Assembly: GCA_003243195.1 (NCBI GenBank)
Contig: QFQI01000009.1
Span: 48,639-112,638, forward strand
DNA length: 64,000 nucleotides
From: Sphingomonas taxi
GTDB lineage: Bacteria; Pseudomonadota; Alphaproteobacteria; Sphingomonadales; Sphingomonadaceae
Direction of reading: 5' to 3'
Part shown: piece by piece, positions 17,418 to 27,648 of the stretch
How positions within the stretch are numbered: position 1 is the first letter of the stretch
Layout of the letters: each line of letters starts with the position of its first letter
The notes under the pieces: generated by a model
What the model was told of the DNA's origin: nothing
Database searches by the model: none
What the model saw: the letters and a program-made list of their open reading frames with translations, nothing else
Made by a program: the position numbers and the translations under genes

Positions 17418-19202
17418 ATGGCCGCACCAATCCTATCCTATGAAGACCTCGGGCTCGTTCAGGGCGCGGGGTGGCTGTTCCGGCACCTCGACCTGTATAT
17501 CGGCGAGCGCGACCGGCTGGCGCTGATCGGGCGCAACGGCGCGGGCAAGTCGACGCTGCTGAAGCTGATCGCGCGCGCGATTGACAGCGACGAGGGGCGC
17601 CGCACGATCGTGCCGGGCACGAAGGTGGTGATGCTCGAACAGGATCCCGACGTCGCCGGCTTCGCGACGTTGCAGGATTATGTGCTGTCGGGCGCCAATC
17701 CGCCCGAGCCGTACGAGGCCGACGCGATCGCGGACCAGCTCGGCATCGACCTGTCGCGCGAGGCCGTATCCGCCTCGGGTGGTGAGCGGCGCCGCGCGGC
17801 GATCGTGCGCGCGCTGGCGATGGATCCCGACGTGCTGCTGCTCGACGAACCGACCAATCACCTCGATATCGCCGCGATCGAATGGTTGGAGGACTGGCTG
17901 AAGCGCTTCACCGGCGCGTTCGTCGTCATCAGCCACGACCGAACGTTCCTCACCCGGCTCACCAGGCAGACGCTGTGGCTGGACCGCGGCGAACTGCGCC
18001 GCGCCGAGGTCGGCTTTGGCGGCTTCGATGCCTGGACCGAACAGGTCTATGCCGAGGAGGAGCGCAACGCCGCCCGGCTCGACGCCAAGCTGAAGATCGA
18101 GGAACACTGGCTGCAACGCGGCGTGACGGGGCGGCGCCGCCGCAACCAGGGACGGCTGGCGAAGCTGAAGGAGATGCGCGCCGAGCGCGCGGCGATGATC
18201 GGTCCGCAGGGCGCCGCCGCGCTGTCGATCGCCAGCGACGATGCGAAGACCAAGATCGTGATCGACGCCGAGCAGGTGAGCAAGGCGTTCGGCGACCGCA
18301 CGATCATCCGCGACCTGACGTTGCGCGTCGCGCGCGGCGACCGGATCGGCATCGTCGGGCGCAACGGCGCGGGCAAGACGACGTTGCTGAAGCTGCTGAC
18401 CGGCGAGCTGGAACCCGACACCGGCACCGTGAAGCGGGCCAGGACGCTGGACGGCATCGTCATCGACCAGCAGCGCAGCCTGATGGCGCCGCAGAAGACG
18501 GTTCGCGAGGTGCTGGCCGACGGCGGCGAGTGGATCGACGTGCTGGGGTCGCGCAAGCACATCCACGGCTATCTGAAGGAGTTCCTGTTCGACCCGTCGT
18601 TGACCGAGGCGAAGGTCGGCACCTTGTCCGGGGGCGAGCGGTCGCGGCTGCTGCTGGCGCGGGAGTTCGCGCGTGAATCCAACCTACTGATCCTGGACGA
18701 ACCGACCAACGACCTCGACCTCGAAACGCTCGATCTGTTGCAGGAGGTGATCGCCGACTATGGCGGCACCGTGCTGATCGTCAGCCACGACCGCGACTTC
18801 CTCGACCGGACGGTGACGGTTACGCTGGGGCTGGACGGGTCCGGCCACGTCGATGTGGTCGCCGGCGGCTATGAGGATTGGGAGCGCCAGCGCCGCCCGC
18901 GTGCCGAGCCGGTGAAGAAGGCCGCGACCAGGCCCCCCGCCGCCCCGCCCCCCGCGCCGCCACCGCGCGCCAAGCTGAGCTACAAGGACCAGCGCGACTT
19001 CGACCTGTTGCCCAAGCGGATCGAGGAGATCGACCAGCGCATCGCCGCCGATGAGGCGGCCATGGCCGATCCCGGGTTGTACGCGCGCGATCCGGCGGGC
19101 TTCGACCGGCTGAGCAGGAGCGTGGCGACGCTGCGCGATGAAAAGGATGCGGCGGAAATGCGCTGGCTGGAGCTGGCCGAAGCCGTGGAGAACATGCGGT
19201 AA
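17418..19202 (+). CDS. ABC-F ATPase, Uup type
   Basis: A 594-residue soluble protein with two ABC cassettes and no membrane segment. First cassette: GRNGAGKST, signature SASGGERRRA, Walker B LLLDEPTNHLD. Second: GRNGAGKTT, signature LSGGERSRL, LILDEPTNDLD. Between them is the ABC-F linker, rich in charged helix (RRNQGRLAKLKEMRAERA). The C-terminal extension KLSYKDQRDFDLLPKRIEEI is a Uup-type coiled-coil domain. ABC-F proteins act on ribosomes; Uup members have also been tied to DNA branch intermediates. The resistance-type ABC-F subset is less likely. Confidence 0.92.
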   Translation: MAAPILSYEDLGLVQGAGWLFRHLDLYIGERDRLALIGRNGAGKSTLLKLIARAIDSDEGRRTIVPGTKVVMLEQDPDVAGFATLQDYVLSGANPPEPYEADAIADQLGIDLSREAVSASGGERRRAAIVRALAMDPDVLLLDEPTNHLDIAAIEWLEDWLKRFTGAFVVISHDRTFLTRLTRQTLWLDRGELRRAEVGFGGFDAWTEQVYAEEERNAARLDAKLKIEEHWLQRGVTGRRRRNQGRLAKLKEMRAERAAMIGPQGAAALSIASDDAKTKIVIDAEQVSKAFGDRTIIRDLTLRVARGDRIGIVGRNGAGKTTLLKLLTGELEPDTGTVKRARTLDGIVIDQQRSLMAPQKTVREVLADGGEWIDVLGSRKHIHGYLKEFLFDPSLTEAKVGTLSGGERSRLLLAREFARESNLLILDEPTNDLDLETLDLLQEVIADYGGTVLIVSHDRDFLDRTVTVTLGLDGSGHVDVVAGGYEDWERQRRPRAEPVKKAATRPPAAPPPAPPPRAKLSYKDQRDFDLLPKRIEEIDQRIAADEAAMADPGLYARDPAGFDRLSRSVATLRDEKDAAEMRWLELAEAVENMR

Positions 19203-19266
19203 TTTCGCCTTCACCACGATCCGTTAACCCCTTCCGGCTAGGACACCCGCAGCCGGAGGGTCCTTG

Positions 19267-20730
19267 ATGAGCGCGTCCAACAATATCAGTCTAGAACAGC
19301 GGCTTGCCGCCTTTGGATCAAACGGCGACGGCTGCACCGGACTTCCCGCGGTGGTGCGCGCGATCCGCCGCCATGCGCCCGCGGCGCTGGTCAGCCTGTA
19401 CCGGCACATTGCGCAGACCCCGCAACTCAGCGGGCTGTTCGACGCGCCGGCGCGCATGGATCATGCCCGTGACAAGCAGTTGGAGCATTGGCAGCGGCTG
19501 TTTTCCAGCCGGATCGACGGCGATTTCGTCGCCAAGGCCGATCATATCGGGCAGGTGCACGCGCGCGTCGGGCTGGCGCCGACCTGGTATATCGGCGGCT
19601 ATGCGCGGATGCTGGACCATGTTCTGCCGCGACTGCTCCGCCCGCGACTGGCGCTGCCGTTCGGCGCACGCCGCCGCGCGAAGGCGGCGACCGCGCTGGT
19701 CACGACGTCACTGATCGACATGGACATTGCGCTGTCCGCCTATTTCGACGCCGAACAGGCCGGACGCCGCGCGGTGATCGAACGCTGCGAAACGGTGTTC
19801 GCGCGGATGGCGAAGGGTGATCTTACCGCGACGCTTGACGGCGTGCCGGCCGAATATCAGGCACTGGCCGACAGCTTCGAGGCGATGCGCGCGCAGATGT
19901 GCGCCACGCTGGGCGTGGTCACGCGCGCCGGCCAGCAGATCCGCGTCGGTTCGGGCGACATCAGCCAAGCGTCCGACGACCTGTCGCAGCGCACCGAGCA
20001 GCAGGCCGCGTCGCTGGAGGAAACCGCCGCGGCGATGGACCAGATCACCGCCACGGTGCGCCAGACCGCCGACGGCGCGTCGCAGGCCAATCGCATCGTC
20101 GGTGAAACCCGCGCCGAGGCGGAGGAATCGGGCGAGATTGTCCGCCGTGCCGTGGAAGCGATGGGCGGGATCGAGCGATCCTCGGCCGAGATCAGCGAGA
20201 TCATCACCGTCATTGACGGGATTTCGTTCCAGACCAACCTGCTGGCGCTGAACGCCGGGGTCGAGGCGGCGCGCGCCGGCGAGGCGGGCAAGGGCTTCGC
20301 GGTGGTCGCCAGCGAGGTGCGCGCGCTGGCGCAGCGCTCCGCCGACGCCGCGAAGGACGTGAAGGTCCGCGTCATGGCCTCGTCGGATCAGGTCGGCGCG
20401 GGGGTGGAACTGGTCAACGAGGCCGGCGACGCGCTGCAACGGATCATCGCGCGCATCGGTGAGATCAGCGAGCTGGTGTCGCGCATCGCGGTGTCCGCCG
20501 GGCAGCAATCGGTCGGCTTGCAGCAGGTCAACACCGCGGTGTCGGAGATGGACAATGTGACGCAGCGCAACGCCGCGATGGTCGAACAGGCCACCGCCGC
20601 CGCGCGCACGCTGGCGCAGGAGGCCGAGGTGCTGGCGAACGAAGTGGCGCGGTTCCGCCTCGACGACGCTGGCATTGCGTCGGGCAATCCGGTCCATCGC
20701 CTGCAACAGCGGCTTGCGGCCGCGCGCTGA
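19267..20730 (+). CDS. Globin-coupled methyl-accepting sensor (HemAT-like)
   Basis: A 487-residue soluble receptor. The N-terminal protoglobin domain covers about residues 1-165, with the proximal haem His98 in IGQVHARVGLAPTWYIGGY. A HAMP-like stretch (GDLTATLDGVPAEYQALADSF) leads to the MCP signalling hairpin with the conserved tip SFQTNLLALNAGVEAARAGEAGKGFAVVASEVRALA-type sequence (about 323-358). No membrane helix is seen. It should sense oxygen or another gas via haem. No che genes lie nearby. ATG 19267 is preferred over TTG 19264 because of the GGAGGG site. Confidence 0.94.
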   Translation: MSASNNISLEQRLAAFGSNGDGCTGLPAVVRAIRRHAPAALVSLYRHIAQTPQLSGLFDAPARMDHARDKQLEHWQRLFSSRIDGDFVAKADHIGQVHARVGLAPTWYIGGYARMLDHVLPRLLRPRLALPFGARRRAKAATALVTTSLIDMDIALSAYFDAEQAGRRAVIERCETVFARMAKGDLTATLDGVPAEYQALADSFEAMRAQMCATLGVVTRAGQQIRVGSGDISQASDDLSQRTEQQAASLEETAAAMDQITATVRQTADGASQANRIVGETRAEAEESGEIVRRAVEAMGGIERSSAEISEIITVIDGISFQTNLLALNAGVEAARAGEAGKGFAVVASEVRALAQRSADAAKDVKVRVMASSDQVGAGVELVNEAGDALQRIIARIGEISELVSRIAVSAGQQSVGLQQVNTAVSEMDNVTQRNAAMVEQATAAARTLAQEAEVLANEVARFRLDDAGIASGNPVHRLQQRLAAAR

Positions 20731-20735
20731 CCGGA

Positions 20736-21557
20736 TCAGCGGCCGGAAATGAGCGCCTTTCCTTCGCGCCCGGCCAGCTCGACCACGTATTGCCACGCGA
20801 CGCGGCCCGACCGGCTGCCGCGCCGCGTCGCCCATTGCACCGCGTCTGCGGGGTCGAACGCCAGCGCATAGCGTTCCGCATAGCCGCGCACGATCGCCAG
20901 ATAGCCGTCCTGATCGACGACGTGGAAACCCAGGCTCAACCCGAAACGGTCGGCCAGCGCCATCTGGTCGTCCACCGCGTCGCGCGGGTTGATGGCGCTC
21001 TGCTGCTCGGCGATGTCGCGCGTCACCAGATGGCGACGGTTGGACGTGACGATCAGCCGCGCGTTCGCGGGCCGCGCCTCCGCCCCGCCCTCCAGCAACG
21101 AACGCAGCACGCGCGCGTCGGCGGCCGCATCGAAGCCGAGATCGTCGAGGAAGATCGCAAACGCGCGCGGCACGCCGGCGAGGACGTCGAAGAGCCGCGG
21201 CAACGTGTCGAGCCGGTCGGCCGCGACCTCCACCAGCGCCAGCGCGCCACCCTCCGCCTGCACCGCGCCGACCGCCGCCTTCACCAGCGCCGACTTGCCC
21301 GTGCCGCGCGCGCCCCACAGCAGCGCGTCCTGCGCGGCGTGTCCGGCGGCAAGCCGGCGCAGGTTCGCGAGCAGCGTCGCCTTCTGCGCCTCCACGCCGT
21401 GCAGCAGTGCGAGCGGCAGTGGCCGGAAGTCGCGCGCGGCGGCGAGCACGCCGTCCCGCCAGACATAGGCGGGATGCGCCACCGGATCGGCGGCGGCGGG
21501 TGGCGGGGGGGCGAGCCGCTCCAGTGCGGCGGCGATCCGGTACAGGGCGTCGGTCAT
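20736..21557 (-). CDS. DUF815-type AAA+ ATPase
   Basis: A 273-residue protein. The Walker A is LLWGARGTGKSALVKA, the Walker B FAIFLDDLGFD, and a sensor-1 asparagine is in RLIVTSNRRHL. The sequence NLRRLAAGHAAQDALLWGARGTGKS and the C-terminal DRFGLSLGFHVVDQDGYLAIVRGYA match the DUF815 group of bacterial P-loop proteins, whose function is not established. Its stop lies 5 bases from the convergent globin sensor gene. Confidence 0.87.
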   Translation of the reverse strand: MTDALYRIAAALERLAPPPPAAADPVAHPAYVWRDGVLAAARDFRPLPLALLHGVEAQKATLLANLRRLAAGHAAQDALLWGARGTGKSALVKAAVGAVQAEGGALALVEVAADRLDTLPRLFDVLAGVPRAFAIFLDDLGFDAAADARVLRSLLEGGAEARPANARLIVTSNRRHLVTRDIAEQQSAINPRDAVDDQMALADRFGLSLGFHVVDQDGYLAIVRGYAERYALAFDPADAVQWATRRGSRSGRVAWQYVVELAGREGKALISGR

Positions 21558-21683
21558 CACGACCCCGCTACCCCGCGCGGCGGCATTGCCGCAACGCATT
21601 GTTGAACCTAAGGGAGCTTTGCGCGGACTGGGTTGTTGTCGCGACGGGGGCCTCTGCGCCCCGTGGGGGAACAGGAGCGTCCA

Positions 21684-22724
21684 TTGACCGAGATTGTGCC
21701 GGTGATCCTTTCTGGCGGGTCGGGCACCCGCTTGTGGCCGATGTCGCGGCCCGAAAAGCCCAAGCAGATGCTGTCGCTGACCGCCGCCGAGACGATGCTG
21801 CAACTGACGGCCGCGCGCGCACATGGCGACGCCTTCGCCGCACCGATTGTCGTCGCCAATGCCGCGCACGCGGATGAGGTCGAGGCGCAACTGGACGCGA
21901 TCGGCGCGAGGCCGCAATCGCTGATCCTGGAGCCGGCGGGGCGCAACACCGCGCCGGCGATCGCGCTGGCGGCGCTGAGCGCTCGCGACGACCAGCCGTT
22001 GCTGGTGATGCCATCGGATCACGTCATCGCCGATCGCGAGGCGTTTCATGCCGCGATCCACGCCGCGCTGCCACTGGTCGAGGACGGCTGGCTGGTCACG
22101 TTCGGGATCACGCCCGACGCGCCGGAAACCGGCTATGGCTATATCCGGGTCGGCGAGGAGCTGGCGCCCGGCATCCACCGCGTGGCGCGCTTCGTGGAGA
22201 AGCCGACGCGCGACGTGGCGGAGGCGATGATCGCGTCGGGAGACCATGCCTGGAACGGCGGCATCTTCCTGTTCCGCGCCGACGCCTATCTCACCGCGCT
22301 GGAGCAGTTCGCGCCCGAGATGCTCGCCGGGGTGCGTCGCTCGTGCGAAAGCGCGCGGCGCGAGGGCGTGCGCGTGTTCCCCGATGCCGGGGCATTCGCC
22401 TCCGCCCCGTCCGACTCGATCGACTATGCCGTGATGGAAAAGGCCGATCGCGTCGCGGTGGTGCCGGTCGCGATGGGATGGAGCGACGTCGGAAGCTGGG
22501 ACGCGCTGCACGCGATCAGCCCGGGCGACGACGGCGGCAACGTCGTGGCCGGCGAGGTCGTGATGCTCGACAGTCGCAACTGCCTGGTGCGCAGCGACGG
22601 GGCGCGGGTGGCGATGGTCGGGGTCGACGACCTGATCGTGGTGGCGAGCGGGAACGACATCCTGATCGTGCCGCGCGGACGCAGCCAGGACGTGAAGCTG
22701 CTACTCGACGCGATGAAGCGCTGA
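21684..22724 (+). CDS. Mannose-1-phosphate guanylyltransferase
   Basis: A 346-residue protein from TTG 21684 with a good AGGAG site (21673-21677). It makes GDP-mannose from mannose-1-phosphate and GTP for polysaccharides. Seen: nucleotidyltransferase signature VILSGGSGTRLWPMSRPEKPKQ (split by my count around residues 6-27), LILEPAGRNTAPAIALAAL, VMPSDHVIAD, FVEKPTRDVA and WNGGIFLFRADAYL. It lacks the C-terminal isomerase domain of bifunctional ManC/AlgA. No exopolysaccharide genes are adjacent. Confidence 0.93.
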   Translation: MTEIVPVILSGGSGTRLWPMSRPEKPKQMLSLTAAETMLQLTAARAHGDAFAAPIVVANAAHADEVEAQLDAIGARPQSLILEPAGRNTAPAIALAALSARDDQPLLVMPSDHVIADREAFHAAIHAALPLVEDGWLVTFGITPDAPETGYGYIRVGEELAPGIHRVARFVEKPTRDVAEAMIASGDHAWNGGIFLFRADAYLTALEQFAPEMLAGVRRSCESARREGVRVFPDAGAFASAPSDSIDYAVMEKADRVAVVPVAMGWSDVGSWDALHAISPGDDGGNVVAGEVVMLDSRNCLVRSDGARVAMVGVDDLIVVASGNDILIVPRGRSQDVKLLLDAMKR

Positions 22725-22773
22725 GAACTGTCCGGATGCGCTGACCGCGACTTTCCAGGCGGCTTCCAGGGCC

Positions 22774-23226
22774 TCAGCCCGTCATCAGCCAGATCCAGCA
22801 GGCCGCCAGGCCGCCGCACCCGAGCAGCAGTTGCGGTGGCCGCAGCCTCGCGAAGTGCGCCGGCGCGTTGCCGGATAGCGCGGCGCGGCAATCGAGCAGC
22901 GCCGCCAGCGCATAGCCCGCGGCGAGCAGCGCCAGCGCGGTCGCGGCGAGCGGCACCAGCAGCGCGAGGCCGGCGATGCTGACATAAGCGACCGCCGCGA
23001 CGATCTCGGTCGCGGTGGACGCGCCCGGCGTTGCGAAACCGAAGCCGCGACGCACGCCGCCGATGAACGACAGGATCAGCGCCGCCCAGATGATCGCCAG
23101 CCGTACCACGAGCGTCGCCCATGGCGCGGGCAGCACCCACGCGCCGACGCCGGCGGCGATGAGCGGAAGCATCGGGCCATAACCAAAGACGATGCTGTCG
23201 AGCGGGATAGGCGGCCGGTCTGTCAT
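22774..23226 (-). CDS. DUF3429-type membrane protein
   Basis: A 150-residue protein with four or five hydrophobic segments. The N-terminus ends in SIVFGYGPMLPLIAAGVGAWVL, and LSFIGGVRRGFGF is the best-conserved family feature. DUF3429 proteins are uncharacterised small inner-membrane proteins. No operon partner is visible. Confidence 0.78.
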   Translation of the reverse strand: MTDRPPIPLDSIVFGYGPMLPLIAAGVGAWVLPAPWATLVVRLAIIWAALILSFIGGVRRGFGFATPGASTATEIVAAVAYVSIAGLALLVPLAATALALLAAGYALAALLDCRAALSGNAPAHFARLRPPQLLLGCGGLAACWIWLMTG

Positions 23227-23253
23227 GCCGGCCCGAACGCGCAGGGTTGGCGA

Positions 23254-23734
23254 TCAGTCGCGCGCGACGATGTGCCGATGCGAAATCGTGAGGTTCAGCG
23301 CGGGAAGGTGGACGTCGCGCGACCGCACGAACAGATCGTCGCGCCACGACGCCGGGCCAAGCCGCCGGACGATGCGGGTAAGCTCGTTTCCCGGATCCAC
23401 GAAGACGATCGTGTCGACCGAGGGCAAATCGCGACAGCCTTCCAGTCTGGTGCCTTCATCGAACCTGACGGCAGAGGCGGACAGCACCTCGAAGATCACA
23501 AGCGGATCGGTGACGACGCGTTGTTCCTCGCGCTCGGCACTGACAGGGTTGCCGCACCACACTGGCATCGGGATAGCGCAACGAATCGTCGGCAAGGCGA
23601 ACGCCCGTGCCGGAATTGTATGCGCGACAGCCGGAGCCGCGCGGGCGTGAGCGGAGATGGATCGGGATATTGCTTGCTGCCCGCGAATGCGCTGGCGTGC
23701 CACCCGTCATCATTGCGGTCGCTACCCCAATCAA
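23254..23734 (-). pseudogene. Uma2-family (DUF820) nuclease relic, frameshifted and N-terminally truncated
   Basis: Two frames together read as one Uma2/DUF820 protein. The upstream part (about 23730-23555) gives MMTGGTPAHS and RLADDSLRYPDASVV. The downstream part (about 23553-23254) gives CGNPVSAEREEQRVV, DPLVIFEVLSASAVRFDEG and DTIVFVDPGNELTRIVRR. The frame changes at about 23555, between VV and CG, consistent with loss of two bases. Residues of the PD-(D/E)XK-like core (Asp in RYPDA, Glu in IFEVLS) survive. The usual N-terminus before MTGGT is missing. Sequencing error could mimic the frameshift but not the truncation. Confidence 0.78.
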
Positions 23735-23800
23735 TGTCGAGGATGGGCTGATAGCGCGGATCGTGGCGCATGAAGATAGTGTAGCGTGTGTGGCGTGACA

Positions 23801-23831
23801 CACAAAAGGCCGGTGGCGTGCGCCACCGGCC
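23801..23831 (-). terminator. Rho-independent terminator of groESL
   Basis: Perfect 11-bp stem GGCCGGTGGCG/CGCCACCGGCC (23808-23831) with a 2-base gap. On the minus strand it is followed by TTTTGTGTG. It lies about 130 bases after the groEL stop. Confidence 0.85.
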
Positions 23832-23962
23832 CTTCGGTGTCTGGCCTGGCGGACGGCGGTGACCCGCCGCCTGAACATCGGACGGGTGCGGCGTGGAGCC
23901 GATCCGCCCGACCAGCCGATGGGTGTCCCGCGCCGGCATTGCCGACGCAGGACCCATGCGGC

Positions 23963-25606
<1,644 letters not shown>

Positions 25607-25657
25607 GTGGCTACCCTTTCAGATGACGAATGTTGAAGAAGTTCAGGCGTCGGACGC

Positions 25658-25945
25658 TCAGGCGATGATGCCGAGGATGTCCGATTCCTTCATGATGAGC
25701 AGGTCTTCACCGTTGACCTTGACCTCGGTGCCCGACCACTTGCCGAACAGGATGCGGTCGCCCGTCTTCACGTCCAGCGGCGAAAGCTCGCCCTTGTCGT
25801 TCTTGGCGCCGGCGCCGGCGGCGACGACCTCGCCCTCCTGCGGCTTTTCCTTGGCGGTGTCGGGGATGATGATCCCGCCGGCCGTCTTCTCTTCCGCCTC
25901 GACGCGGCGGACGAGAACACGGTCGTGCAACGGACGAAAGTTCAT
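25658..25945 (-). CDS. groES: Co-chaperonin GroES
   Basis: A 95-residue protein. FRPLHDRVLVRRVEAEEKTAGGI is the N-terminal signature (residues 3-25), followed by the mobile loop, KTGDRILFGKWSGTEVKV and the ending KESDILGIIA. It is the lid of the GroEL chamber and the first gene of the groESL operon. Confidence 0.99.
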   Translation of the reverse strand: MNFRPLHDRVLVRRVEAEEKTAGGIIIPDTAKEKPQEGEVVAAGAGAKNDKGELSPLDVKTGDRILFGKWSGTEVKVNGEDLLIMKESDILGIIA

Positions 25946-25980
25946 TGCTCAGTCCCTCTCTGAAGGCTTGTGACAGATTT

Positions 25981-26007
25981 TTGGCACTCGGCTACGGCGA
26001 GTGCCAG
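25981..26007. promoter_or_regulatory. CIRCE operator of groESL
   Basis: TTGGCACTC-N9-GAGTGCCAG, the inverted repeat recognised by the heat-shock repressor HrcA (consensus TTAGCACTC-N9-GAGTGCTAA). It lies 36 bases upstream of groES and covers the predicted transcription start. Confidence 0.95.
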
Positions 26008-26014
26008 CGGTGCG

Positions 26015-26043
26015 CATATGTGGGTCATCCCGCACACGGTCAA
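26015..26043 (-). promoter_or_regulatory. Housekeeping-type promoter of groESL
   Basis: On the minus strand, TTGACC (26038-26043) and CATATG (26015-26020) are separated by 17 bases, a sigma-70-like spacing. The start point would fall at about 26008, at the edge of CIRCE, so HrcA binding would block initiation. The CCCACATAT around the -10 also partly resembles a heat-shock sigma -10. Confidence 0.7.
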
Positions 26044-26075
26044 CGGGTCCGCGACGATTTTTGTGAAACCTGTCG

Positions 26076-27479
26076 TCAGACCGTGCGCGGAAGCAGGCCC
26101 AGCCGTTCACGCGCGCGCCACCGCCACAGCAGCAGCGCAGAGACGACACCCAGCCCGGTGGCGAGTCCCCACCAGATGCCGGTCGCCCCCTGCCCCGCGG
26201 CGAAACCGAGCAGGATCGCGGTGCCGAACCCCGCGCCCCAGTAACCCGACACCTGGATCAGCATCGGCACGCGCGTATCCTGCACCCCGCGCAGCACGCC
26301 CGCCGCGACCGCCTGCGCGCCATCCACCAACTGGAAGATCGCGGCGATGCCGAGTAATCGCACCGCGAGCGCCGCGACCGCGACGTCGCGCGCGGGATCG
26401 ACATAGGCCCGCACCAGCCAGCCGGGTACCGCCCAGAAGATCGCGGCGCTCAGCACCATCACCGCGATCCCCAGCCCGATCGCGACCGAGCCGGCGCGCC
26501 CGATCCAGGCCGCGTCGCGCGCGCCATAGGCGTAACCGACGCGGATCGTCGCCGCCTGCGCCAGCCCGAACGGAACCTGGAAGGCGATCGCGGCCAGGTT
26601 GAGCGCCACGGCGTGCGCGTCGATGGCGGTCACCGAGATCAGCCCCATCAGCAGCGCCGCACCGCCGAACAGCCCGCCCTCCGCCATCCAGCCGAGCGCG
26701 ATCGGCGCGCCGAGCCGCGCGATCTCCACCATGCGCGACCATTCCGCACGCCACCATTTGCCGAGCAGGCGATAGCGGCGCAACCGGCGGTCACGCAGCA
26801 GGATCACGACATAGGCCGCGCAGGTCGCGACCGATACGAGCACGCTGGCCCAGGCCGACCCTTCCAGCCCCAGCGCCGGGAAGCCGGCATTGCCGAACAC
26901 CAGGCACCAGTTGGCGACCACCGCCACCGCCAGCGCGAGCGCCGTCACCGCGAGCGCCCAGCCCGGCCGCCCGAGCGCGGCGGCCGTCAGCCGGATCAGC
27001 GCCGCCACCACCGCCGGCAGCACCGCCAGCGACAGGATGCGGCAGAAGGCGCCCGCCCGCGCGGCCACCGCCGGTTCCTGTCCCGCCAGCCGCAGCAGCG
27101 GCGCGGCGAGGTTCAGCACCAGCATCACCGCCAGCGACCCCAGCACCGCCAGCCACATCGCCATCCGGAACGAGCGCCGCACCTGACGCACCGCTCCGAT
27201 CCGCCGGCCGAGCGCGGCGGCGATCAGCGGTTCGGCCGCGCCGACCAGCCCGATCAGTCCGAAGGCGAGGATGTTGAAGACGAACACGCCCAGGGTGGCG
27301 GCGGCGAACTCGGTCGGGCCGAGCCGCGCGACGAACACCACGTCGACCGCGAACACCGCCATCTGGAGCAGGTTGGCGCCGACCAGCGGCCCGGCCAGCA
27401 CGACCAGCGCGCGCACCTCGTCGCGCCATGTCACGGGCGGCGCTTGCGTGAGCGGGGCGGGAGTGACGGGGCCGTGCAT
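26076..27479 (-). CDS. MATE-family multidrug/sodium antiporter (NorM-like)
   Basis: About 467 residues from MHGPVTPAPL with 12 hydrophobic segments. MATE features: N-terminal LAGPLVGANLLQMAVFAVDVVFVARLG-type helix 1 (residues about 28-54), GLVGAAEPLIAAALG in the first half, and LNLAAIAFQVPFGLAQAATIRVG in helix 7-8 of the second half. It should exchange cationic compounds for H+ or Na+. Its substrate is unknown. The upstream open frame lacks hydrophobic or conserved sequence. Confidence 0.92.
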   Translation of the reverse strand: MHGPVTPAPLTQAPPVTWRDEVRALVVLAGPLVGANLLQMAVFAVDVVFVARLGPTEFAAATLGVFVFNILAFGLIGLVGAAEPLIAAALGRRIGAVRQVRRSFRMAMWLAVLGSLAVMLVLNLAAPLLRLAGQEPAVAARAGAFCRILSLAVLPAVVAALIRLTAAALGRPGWALAVTALALAVAVVANWCLVFGNAGFPALGLEGSAWASVLVSVATCAAYVVILLRDRRLRRYRLLGKWWRAEWSRMVEIARLGAPIALGWMAEGGLFGGAALLMGLISVTAIDAHAVALNLAAIAFQVPFGLAQAATIRVGYAYGARDAAWIGRAGSVAIGLGIAVMVLSAAIFWAVPGWLVRAYVDPARDVAVAALAVRLLGIAAIFQLVDGAQAVAAGVLRGVQDTRVPMLIQVSGYWGAGFGTAILLGFAAGQGATGIWWGLATGLGVVSALLLWRWRARERLGLLPRTV

Positions 27480-27648
27480 GCGCGCGTGCCTAGCGGAGAC
27501 GCGGGTTCCGCGCGACCCTCGGCGTGCCCGCCCCGCCCCTTTGGCTTCCCGCCGCCGCCATCGGACACAAGCCGTATTGCTGTCTTGATACACTCCGCGC
27601 TACGGTCGTGGACGAGGGTTCACTCCCAAGACGAAGGTAGCAGACACG

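Noticed and set aside
21684..22724. Exopolysaccharide gene cluster around the GDP-mannose enzyme
   Set aside because: Neighbours are an unrelated ATPase and a DUF3429 protein; no glycosyltransferase or polymerase is present.
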